Shown: positions 1 through 5,003 of the stretch, piece after piece
Layout: each line of letters begins with the position of its first letter
Numbering within the stretch: the stretch's first letter is position 1
Source: Acidobacteriota bacterium
Lineage (GTDB): Bacteria; Acidobacteriota; Terriglobia; UBA7540
Direction: 5' to 3'
DNA length: 5,003 nt
NCBI GenBank assembly: GCA_021784615.1
Contig: JAJYHU010000348.1
Span: forward strand, 1 to 5,003
The notes under the pieces: model-generated
The model's input: only the letters and a program-made list of their open reading frames with translations
What the model was told of the DNA's origin: nothing
Database searches by the model: none
Position numbers and translations under genes: made by a program

Positions 1-567
1 TTCCCTTCAAGCGTACCATTCTTTTCCCGAAAGTTACCGCCCTTGTAATTGAACCCCGCTTTTTACGCCCGTGTTCCGGCGTCGTCACCCACGCTATCGG
101 CAGCCGAAACCCCGGCTTGCCGAAGGTACGAAAAAAAACGGCCCCACCGGAAAAACCCGCGCGGAAAGTGGTATAAACAACTCAGGCCACTCAAGTGATG
201 TAAGCACCGTCACCTCGGGTGGCGCAAAAACTCGGGTTGTCACAGGCCCGACTACTGTGTCGCGCATTGTCATATTCGGACTGAAACGTCTTTTCCAAAT
301 GCTGAAGATTGAAACCTCGTAGTTCCGGCCGTGCCGCCCGCGGGCCGCGCAGGGTAGCCCTGTGCGCCATCAGGATGGCATGGACGAACTTGAGGCGATG
401 GGAGAAAAGTGAAAAGACTAAACCATAGAGCAAACGGAGACGGCAAAGCCCGGCGCTACAAAACCAAAATGAATCACTACCGAACAACGTTGATGTGTCT
501 CTTCTCAAAGCAGAGTCCTTTATAATGTTCTGCTGGCGCCTTGCTTTACGGGGGCTGGCAGGAATGA
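1..567. other. Upstream region with no supportable gene
   Basis: No recognisable gene is visible on either strand. A reading frame on the plus strand (71-322) has a disordered, Ser/Thr/Gly-rich translation with no motif and mixed third-codon bases. The minus strand is open from about 187 through the left edge of the window, with a Lys/Arg-rich end, but it has no good start or ribosome binding site. It could be the beginning of a gene lying mostly outside the window. A run of eight A (about 130-137) has no clear hairpin beside it. The only signal of note is the TATAAT at 521-526, listed separately. Confidence 0.5.
521..526 (+). promoter_or_regulatory. Candidate -10 element for the Gfo/Idh gene
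   Basis: A perfect TATAAT lies 86 bases before the preferred start at 613, in the only sizeable gap upstream of that gene. The hexamer 17 bases upstream (TCTCTT, 498-503) is a poor match to TTGACA, and a TTGATG at 490-495 is too far away. The assignment therefore rests on the -10 alone. If it is real, the transcript starts near 533 and carries an untranslated leader of about 80 bases that includes the dyad at 568-585. Confidence 0.35.
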
Positions 568-585
568 CAAAGTCCAATGACTTTG
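568..585 (+). promoter_or_regulatory. 18-bp dyad (operator or leader hairpin)
   Basis: The sequence CAAAGTC-CAAT-GACTTTG is a perfect 7+7 inverted repeat with a 4-base centre. It lies between the candidate -10 and the start codon at 613, ending 27 bases before it. It could be a repressor operator downstream of the promoter or a small hairpin in the leader RNA. It also overlaps an upstream in-frame ATG at 577, which argues against that ATG being the start. No specific regulator can be named. Confidence 0.4.
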
Positions 586-612
586 CAACCTTTCAACCCT
601 TTGAGGTGCTTC

Positions 613-2070
613 ATGGCGGCTGACTCGATTAATCGGCGGAAATTTCTGGGGGTGGCGGGACTGGGCGCGCTGCTTGCCGGAACCGCCGCAAATTCCACAC
701 AGGCTTCGGGGCAGATTCCGGCGCCGGAATGCTGCACCGAGGCCCCGCAAGGAATGGATACACTTATGGGACAAACGAACCTCATCCGGCTTATGACGCT
801 GGACCCCGCTCACTTTCATGCCGCCCTGGTGCAGAAGAAGATGCTGCCGGAGATATCCAAACGCGTTGCCGTTTACGCTCCGTTAGAGCCGGATCTGCTG
901 GCGCATCTGCGGCTGATCGAGGGATTCAACACGCGGCCGGTCAATCCCACAAGCTGGGAGCTGGACATTCACTGCAGCCTCCGGCCGCTTGAAGAGATGA
1001 TCGCCGCGCGGCCCGGCAATGTGGTGGTGCTGGCAGGACACAACCGCACGAAAATCGAAAAGATCAGGGCCTCGGTAGACGCAGGGTTGAATGTGCTCTC
1101 GGACAAACCCTGGATTATCCGGGCTGAAGATTTCCCGCTGCTCGAATCCGTTTTTTCCGTGGCCAGCCGGAAGGGGCTGGTGGCGTATGACATGATGACG
1201 GAACGTTATGAGATCACCACCATCATTCAACGGGAACTCGTGAATGACCCGGCCGTGTTTGGCGCGCCGATTCCCGCTGACCGCGAACATCCGGCGGTCT
1301 TCATGGAGAGCACCCATCATATTCTCAAAACCGTCGCGGGAAACCCGTACCTGCGGCCTCCGTACTTCTTTGACATTCTGGACCAGGGCGAAGGGCTCGC
1401 CGACGTGGGCACGCACCTGGTGGACCTAGCGCAGTGGACGCTCTATCCCAACCAGGCGATCAATTACCGGCGCGACATCCAGGTTGAGGCAGCCAGGCGC
1501 TGGGCAACGCCCATCACTCTTGATCAGTACCGCCAGGTCACGGACACCAAGAGTTTCCCCGGCGGGCTTGCGCCTTACATCCACGGCGGCCGATTCAACT
1601 ATTACTGTAACAACCAGGTGGATTACAAAATTCGGGGCGCCCAGGTGCGCCTCAGGCTGCTGTGGAAATGGGAATCTCCGGCGGGCGTGGATTTCCATCA
1701 CGCCATTTACCGTGGAACAAATTCCAGCGTTGAGGTGCGCCAGACGGACCAAACGAGTTACCGGCGGGAACTGTTTGTGGCCGCGGCAAGCGCGGAGCGC
1801 CGAGCGACCATTGCGGCGGCGGTGCGCGCAAAGGTGGCTCGCCTTCAGGACACTTATCCGGATATCGGCGTTGAGCCCTCAGGCCATGAGCTGCGCATCA
1901 CCATTCCGGACCGTTACCGCGTGGGCCACGAGGCGCATTTTGCCCAAGTTGTAGAGAAGTTCGTGGACTACTTGAAATCACCGAAATCCATGCCCGCATG
2001 GGAACAGCCTAATATGCTGGCAAAATACTATGTGACCACGACGGCTGCCGAAGTTGGCCATTCGAGTTAA
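613..2070 (+). CDS. Tat-exported Gfo/Idh/MocA-family NAD(P)-dependent oxidoreductase
   Basis: This 485-residue protein most likely catalyses an NAD(P)-dependent oxidation or reduction of a sugar or sugar derivative outside the cytoplasmic membrane; the substrate is unknown. Residues 7-12 (NRRKFL) form a twin-arginine motif followed by a hydrophobic stretch at about 13-25 and Ala/Ser-rich cleavage sites. The dinucleotide-binding half (about 56-190) has the ending DKPW (164-167) in place of the usual EKP. The motif DMMTERYEIT (193-202) follows. DVGTHLVD (264-271) matches the DxGxHxxD active-site motif, with His268 the likely catalytic residue. The textbook GxGxxG is not obvious; the start of the fold reads LDPAHFHAALVQ. 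As I recall, this is usual for Gfo/Idh proteins with the 'putative oxidoreductase C-terminal' domain, and the length fits them. The start at 613 is chosen because GAGG (603-606) sits 6 bases upstream and it puts the RR motif at residues 8-9. An in-frame ATG at 577 would add 12 residues but has poor spacing to any Shine-Dalgarno. Two adjacent cysteines (40-41) follow the signal. The gene stands alone. Confidence 0.92.
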   Translation: MAADSINRRKFLGVAGLGALLAGTAANSTQASGQIPAPECCTEAPQGMDTLMGQTNLIRLMTLDPAHFHAALVQKKMLPEISKRVAVYAPLEPDLLAHLRLIEGFNTRPVNPTSWELDIHCSLRPLEEMIAARPGNVVVLAGHNRTKIEKIRASVDAGLNVLSDKPWIIRAEDFPLLESVFSVASRKGLVAYDMMTERYEITTIIQRELVNDPAVFGAPIPADREHPAVFMESTHHILKTVAGNPYLRPPYFFDILDQGEGLADVGTHLVDLAQWTLYPNQAINYRRDIQVEAARRWATPITLDQYRQVTDTKSFPGGLAPYIHGGRFNYYCNNQVDYKIRGAQVRLRLLWKWESPAGVDFHHAIYRGTNSSVEVRQTDQTSYRRELFVAAASAERRATIAAAVRAKVARLQDTYPDIGVEPSGHELRITIPDRYRVGHEAHFAQVVEKFVDYLKSPKSMPAWEQPNMLAKYYVTTTAAEVGHSS

Positions 2071-2141
2071 ACCCGATCAAACGATTGCGATAGCGGTCCG
2101 TCAGGCTGGCGCGGCCGCAATTGGTGTAGCTTTGCGCCCGT

Positions 2142-2464
2142 TCATAAATTTCCAGGCTGCTGGTAAGGACGGTTCCCGTCCACGCCCGGCGTGAGCTCCC
2201 AGACAAAAGTCCTGACCCCCGCCGCCCAGTTGTATACGAGGCCGCGCGGGATGTATTTGACCTGCACGGACTCATCCGATCCCGTCCAGGTCGGAATTAA
2301 TCCCAAACCCGTTGACGATCTGCGACGAACGCTTGGGAGGCACATGATCGGGAACTGTTGTTTGGCCACTGCCCAAAACCGCACAAGGAATGAGCAGGGC
2401 AAAGGCCGCAACGGCCACTACGAAAATCTTAAACCTGCAACGTACGAAGAAGTGCTTTAATCAT
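2142..2464 (-). pseudogene. Secreted glycosidase-like protein, internally deleted remnant
   Basis: The frame beginning at the minus-strand ATG 2464-2462 (MIKALLRTLQ) stops after 11 codons. A +1 shift at about 2434 continues into a typical signal peptide (FKIFVVAVAAFALLIPCAVLG, about 2433-2371, given here as its hydrophobic core) and a mature start containing SQIVNGFGINSDL (about 2325-2287). That frame ends at 2272. From about 2282 another frame carries QVKYIPRGLVYNWAAGVR followed by TFVWELTPGVDG, then stops at 2142. From memory, both pieces resemble opposite ends of secreted (beta/alpha)8 glycoside-hydrolase-like proteins: an N-terminal 'GFGIN' strand and a late 'NWAAGVRTFVWE' strand. Several hundred residues between them would be missing. 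A GAGGG about 10 bases before the ATG supports the original start. The signal peptide is seen directly; the enzyme class is inferred, and the remnant could belong to another secreted family. Confidence 0.5.
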
Positions 2465-2801
2465 GATGGGATTTCCCTCTTATCGGCTTCGGAACTCCAA
2501 GCCCGCCCCGGCGGACCTTAGAACACCGGAAGCGCCGGCGCTCTGGAATGCCTTGCCTCATCATCTTGACGCTGGCGGGTTCCGATGACCCCATCGAAAT
2601 AGAGGACGGTGAGGAGAGAACCAGCCGCAGTGCCCCGCCGGCGAACAATTTCAGCCTTTGCTAAATCCTGCTGCACGGCAAAACCCAGGTCCTTCTGGCG
2701 TGCGTGTGCACCCCTCATCGGGGCTTACGCCGAACCGAACATCCGGGCGGATGATCTCGGCGGAGGAACCGGACTTTAACGCCACTCAAACAAACGGCGT
2801 C
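2465..2801. other. Gap between two minus-strand remnants, no assignable gene
   Basis: No intact gene is seen. On the minus strand the frame from about 2718 to 2518 has fairly natural amino-acid composition (for example QKDLGFAVQQDLAKAEIV) and may be another coding remnant. I cannot assign it to a family, and no ribosome binding site precedes it. The plus-strand frames here are probably its shadows. No terminator or repeat was recognised. Confidence 0.35.
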
Positions 2802-3212
2802 TCATTGCGATTCGGGAACGCGCCCAATATCATAAAAGGGGGGGAGGCTTAGGCGCAGCGAGGTCTCGATTTCCCAGTGTTCAAAATCTTCAAGACGCTC
2901 ATGCAAGCTAACCTGAATGTGTTCGGAAATGGCGCGCATGGCGCGCTCCGGGTCTTGCGCCGCGATGGCGCAGGCCACTTCGGTGTGCGAGCGATGAATG
3001 GACTCCAGCAGTGGCGTTCCGTGCCCCTGCCGGCGCATCGCAAAGATCCGAATCATCAAACGCGTTTCATTCACGACTTTCAGGATACGGTCGTTGGCAG
3101 CCATCCTCATCAGCACCGTGTGGAAACCAAGGTCACTGGCCAAAAACCGCCGCATCTGCTCATCGTCTAGTTCCGACTTGCCCGAGTGCTCTAACTCTTC
3201 TTTCAGTTTCAA
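2802..3212 (-). pseudogene. GntR-family regulator, C-terminal FCD domain only
   Basis: This is the ligand-binding half of a FadR-type GntR transcription regulator; the DNA-binding winged helix and the first helices of the FCD domain are missing. The 136 codons from the TTG at 3212 show the FCD metal-ligand pattern: Asp27 and His31 in DLGFH, His76 in RSHTEVACAI, and His98 in ISEHIQ. Full members are about 220-250 residues, so roughly 100 are lost. The frame stays open upstream only to a stop at 3264-3266 and contains no better start. There is no ribosome binding site at the TTG. Homology appears to end at about 3212-3225, where the opposite strand begins to encode a membrane protein. FCD regulators usually sense sugar acids or other carboxylates and control adjacent catabolic genes. 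Without the DNA-binding domain this fragment should not act as a repressor. The frame has no internal stop, so the truncation may be fairly recent. Confidence 0.8.
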
Positions 3213-3214
3213 AA

Positions 3215-3598
3215 TGGCTCCGCAACCAGCATATCGGGAACGCAGCCGTGTTGTGGGCGCTGGCTATCCTTGCAACGCTCGTAGTCGCCTGGAAGGTTAC
3301 GACCTGGTGGAACCGGACGGACAAGGCAATGGTTCAAAGCGCCTACCTTTTTCTGGTGTGGTCAATCCTGATTTTGACGTATCTGATGATCTTTGTTAAT
3401 CATACTTTGCTGCACCCGTCCGCTCAGGGTATGGCAGAAGCCGGCGGATGGTGGACGTACACGGCGAGGGGATGGGGCGCTGACAGTGTCGTCGAGGTGT
3501 TTCTTACAATTGCCGCCGTTCTACTCACGTGGATCGTTTATCGAGTCTCAACCCTTCAAGGTTCCTCGGAGGGCGTCGCATCCAGGCGGACGAGCTAA
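3215..3598 (+). pseudogene. Membrane-protein fragment with three predicted helices
   Basis: I do not recognise the family. The translated frame contains three hydrophobic spans: about 3242-3298 (core VLWALAILATLVVAW), 3338-3394 (core AYLFLVWSILILTYLMIF) and 3485-3547 (core VVEVFLTIAAVLLTWIV). A Trp-rich, Gly-rich loop lies between the second and third spans (GGWWTYTARGWG). The frame ends in a short hydrophilic tail with a stop at 3596-3598. It has no ATG before the second helix. The only possible start ahead of helix one is GTG at 3248, with a weak GGGA 8 bases upstream. The frame begins exactly where the opposite-strand GntR remnant loses its N-terminus, so I favour a 5'-truncated C-terminal fragment, perhaps of a transporter. 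The alternative is an intact small membrane protein of 116 residues starting at 3248. Confidence 0.45.
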
Positions 3599-3695
3599 AC
3601 CCACATTTACTTTTTGCGAAGGCTGCAGAAACCCTTTGAACGCTTCCAACATCAATAACGATGCGGGGCTGAGCATGATGAGGGAGGTTTGGGGC

Positions 3696-4000
3696 GTGAA
3701 CCGAATGGATGAGAGCCAAAAACAGCCTTTTCAATTGTCGTTCAACCGGTTTTTGTGGGTCCGCTTTCAAGGATCGGAGGTGGCTTCCAACGGCGGATTG
3801 ATTTTTGTGCGGGAACTGGATGAACGCCTGGGATTCGGGGAACTCATCGACGAGCACCTGACCGATTGGGAGCCAACAATAAGCGGTTTTCTATTGCGGA
3901 CCTGCTGCGGCAGTTGGTGTACAGCCGCCTGGAGAAAAATTGTGCTCGCCTGCACCCAAGTGGATATATCCTTTCAATTGTGGGAAGGCCAAAACGTTAA
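3696..4000 (+). pseudogene. IS1380-family transposase, frameshifted N-terminal remnant
   Basis: This is the start of a DDE transposase of the IS1380 family, which would have cut and moved its own insertion sequence. A GTG at 3696 lies 8 bases after AGGGAGG (3681-3687); an ATG at 3705 is the alternative start. The segments FQLSFNRFLWVRFQGSEVAS, GGLIFVRELDERLGFGELI and DEHLTDW match the conserved N-terminus of the family as I know it. At about 3873-3875 the frame slips, as if one base were lost. The conserved continuation NKRFSIADLLRQLVYSRLE follows in the second frame (3875-3931). After about 3932 the similarity stops, and the frame ends at 4000. Full transposases are about 430-470 residues, so roughly 75-80 remain, without the catalytic DDE core. 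No terminal inverted repeat was found, so the ends of the element cannot be given. The fragment cannot encode an active transposase. Confidence 0.8.
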
Positions 4001-4152
4001 TTCCGGTTAAGAAAACGATTCCGATACCCACCAGGAAGGGAGAGTTTTCTGAAAAAGCCGGCTTTGGATGCCGGGGCGCCAGGCTTTCGGGACCCGGAAA
4101 AGGGCGGTTGGGAGCCGCTGGGACCACCTCGGTGAAAATCCTGCTCGGAGAA
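3933..4152. other. Non-coding stretch between the IS remnant and the wrbA promoter
   Basis: No gene is supported. The region contains a 12-bp palindrome AAAGCCGGCTTT (4054-4065), whose right half also pairs with a nearby GCCGG, and several other short GC-rich self-complementary pieces, but no T-run typical of an intrinsic terminator. It could be leftover insertion-sequence end material or the 3' surroundings of a deleted gene. The element AATTCCGGTTA occurs here (3999-4009) and again just before wrbA (4206-4216). Confidence 0.4.
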
Positions 4153-4180
4153 TTCGACAGTCGGCAAACGGCTGTATACT
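4153..4180 (+). promoter_or_regulatory. Candidate sigma-70-type promoter for wrbA
   Basis: TTCGAC (4153-4158) and TATACT (4175-4180) are separated by 16 bases and resemble the -35 and -10 hexamers TTGACA and TATAAT. Transcription would start near 4187, about 43 bases before the wrbA start. The spacer holds an imperfect dyad, CAGTCG-GCAAA-CGGCTG (4158-4174), that could bind a regulator or be coincidental. It is the best promoter match upstream of wrbA, and it suggests the gene is transcribed on its own. Confidence 0.4.
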
Positions 4181-4215
4181 TGCAACCGCCGGGAAGCGAA
4201 CAAACAATTCCGGTT

Positions 4216-4224
4216 AGGAGGAGG
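4216..4224 (+). promoter_or_regulatory. Strong ribosome binding site of wrbA
   Basis: AGGAGGAGG precedes the ATG at 4230, giving Shine-Dalgarno spacings of 5 to 8 bases depending on the register. It fixes the wrbA start and suggests efficient translation. Confidence 0.85.
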
Positions 4225-4229
4225 CAGGT

Positions 4230-4841
4230 ATGACCAAAGTCCTTATCGTGTTTTACAGCATGTACGGCCACATTCACCAGATGGCAGAGGCAGTCGCTGC
4301 GGGCGTACGCGAAGTGCCCGGTTGCGAACCGATCATCAAGAGGGTTCCAGAGACCCTGTCAGAGGAAGTTCTCAGGAAGATGGGAGCTCTTGAGGCTCAG
4401 AAGAGCATGGCTCAAATTCCCGTAACTCAAGTGGACGACCTTGCAGATGCCGATGCAATCATCTTTGGCACGCCAACCCGTTTCGGGAACATGTGCGGCC
4501 AGATGCGGCAATTCCTTGATTCGACCGGGCAACTCTGGGCAACGGGGGCGCTGGTCGGCAAGGTTGGCAGCGTATTCACGAGTTCCGCAACCCAGCATGG
4601 CGGCCAGGAATCGACAATTCTCACTTTTCACGCCACTCTGCTGCACCAGGGCATGGTTGTGGTTGGTCTGCCGTATGCATTTGCCGGACAAATAGGTATT
4701 GGGGAAATCACAGGGTGCAGTCCCTACGGCGCCTCGACAATTGCCGGGGCCAAAGGGGAGCGGATGCCGAGCCAAAACGAGTTGGCCGGTGCCCGTTTCC
4801 AGGGTGCTCATGTGGCGAAAATTGCTCAAAAACTCGCTTAA
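4230..4841 (+). CDS. wrbA: NAD(P)H:quinone oxidoreductase, WrbA type
   Basis: This 203-residue cytosolic flavodoxin-like enzyme is predicted to reduce quinones by two electrons with NAD(P)H and FMN, avoiding semiquinone radicals and so protecting against oxidative stress. The FMN phosphate loop is SMYGHIHQMA (10-19). TPTRFGNMCGQMRQFLD (81-97) carries the isoalloxazine-binding loop, and SSATQHGGQE (118-127) is the second conserved flavin loop. GCSPYGASTIAG (162-173) is the C-terminal signature of WrbA. Length and order match the family (about 198-210 residues), and no key segment is missing. The start is supported by an AGGAGG-type site and by the first beta-strand, KVLIVFYS. It has its own candidate promoter and no gene within 200 bases on either side, apart from the decayed transposase. 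WrbA proteins work as tetramers; nothing in the sequence contradicts that. It appears intact, in contrast to the eroded region upstream. Confidence 0.96.
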   Translation: MTKVLIVFYSMYGHIHQMAEAVAAGVREVPGCEPIIKRVPETLSEEVLRKMGALEAQKSMAQIPVTQVDDLADADAIIFGTPTRFGNMCGQMRQFLDSTGQLWATGALVGKVGSVFTSSATQHGGQESTILTFHATLLHQGMVVVGLPYAFAGQIGIGEITGCSPYGASTIAGAKGERMPSQNELAGARFQGAHVAKIAQKLA

Positions 4842-4872
4842 CCTAACCATCCTTGCCAGACCTGTTCTAAGG

Positions 4873-4909
4873 GTCTCGGTCTTGGGATGAACGAACCACG
4901 GGCCGAGAC
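4873..4909 (+). terminator. Hairpin downstream of wrbA, possible terminator
   Basis: GTCTCGGTC (4873-4881) pairs with GGCCGAGAC (4901-4909) in a 9-bp stem containing one G-U pair and enclosing a 19-base loop. It begins 31 bases after the wrbA stop codon. No run of T follows, so it is not a classical intrinsic terminator. It may stabilise the 3' end of the message or act with Rho. Confidence 0.4.
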
Positions 4910-5003
4910 AGCCTGCACACTACATATTTCTGTCTTCTGCCGCCGCGAGCGAGATCGGAAAAATCAGTGGAGGTTATCTGATATTAATAGACCTGCAATC
5001 TGC
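4910..5003. other. Right-edge region, no gene visible
   Basis: The end of the window contains a GGAGG-like site (4969-4973) but no ATG or GTG start at a fitting distance. A CTG at 4978 opens a frame to the edge that is too short to judge. Nothing else is supported here. Confidence 0.3.

Noticed and set aside
71..322. Plus-strand 83-codon frame near the left edge
   Set aside because: Its composition is disordered and it has no ribosome binding site or recognisable motif. It is not enough to call a gene.
577..612. In-frame upstream ATG extending the Gfo/Idh protein by 12 residues
   Set aside because: It overlaps the dyad, lacks a well-spaced ribosome binding site, and the added residues are not signal-like. 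The ATG at 613 has GAGG 6 bases upstream and places the twin-arginine motif at residues 8-9.
883..1416. 177-codon minus-strand frame inside the Gfo/Idh gene
   Set aside because: It is a shadow of a well-supported coding region, with no motif and no ribosome binding site.
2191..2460. Plus-strand 89-codon frame opposite the glycosidase-like remnant
   Set aside because: The minus strand holds a signal peptide and conserved-looking segments, and the plus-strand translation has no comparable structure.
3011..3214. Plus-strand frame continuous with the membrane fragment, antisense to the GntR remnant
   Set aside because: The opposite strand carries clear FCD motifs here, and the plus-strand translation looks like a shadow with no domain features.
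4359..4850. Long minus-strand frame antisense to wrbA
   Set aside because: It overlaps a highly conserved gene on the other strand and its translation has no recognisable features.
1..5003. CRISPR array, tRNA, rRNA, integrase attachment site or novel defence system
   Set aside because: No regularly spaced repeats, cloverleaf-like sequence, rRNA-like stretch, integrase, nuclease or toxin-antitoxin pair could be seen on either strand.

Overview
The window looks like chromosomal DNA of a moderately GC-rich, Gram-negative, heterotrophic bacterium. The best guess is Acidobacteriota, with Planctomycetota or a similar phylum as alternatives. The guess rests on an exported Gfo/Idh-type oxidoreductase with the 'putative oxidoreductase C-terminal' architecture and on a remnant resembling secreted glycosidase-like proteins of such soil bacteria. 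No rRNA, tRNA or marker gene fixes the taxonomy.

Layout. Bases 1-567 hold no gene I can support, apart from a perfect TATAAT near 521. Bases 613-2070 (+) encode an intact, probably Tat-exported, NAD(P)-dependent Gfo/Idh/MocA oxidoreductase, with an 18-bp dyad in its leader. Bases 2071-4000 are a gene graveyard. They hold a signal-peptide-bearing glycosidase-like remnant (-) with a large internal deletion and frameshifts, the C-terminal ligand-binding (FCD) half of a GntR-family regulator (-), a three-helix membrane-protein fragment (+), and the N-terminal end of an IS1380-family transposase (+) with a frameshift. The regulator and membrane fragments point away from each other and both lose their N-termini at about 3212-3230. 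That is what one deletion across a divergent gene pair would leave. Bases 4230-4841 (+) encode an intact WrbA-type NAD(P)H:quinone oxidoreductase with its own plausible promoter and a strong ribosome binding site, followed by a hairpin.

How the genes relate. The two intact genes look like independent transcription units. The ancestral locus may have been a carbohydrate-utilisation neighbourhood (glycosidase, GntR/FCD regulator, membrane protein, Gfo/Idh enzyme) later eroded by deletion and insertion-sequence activity; this is inference. I did not find a convincing undescribed system. The most informative signals are the decay scars and the leader dyad.
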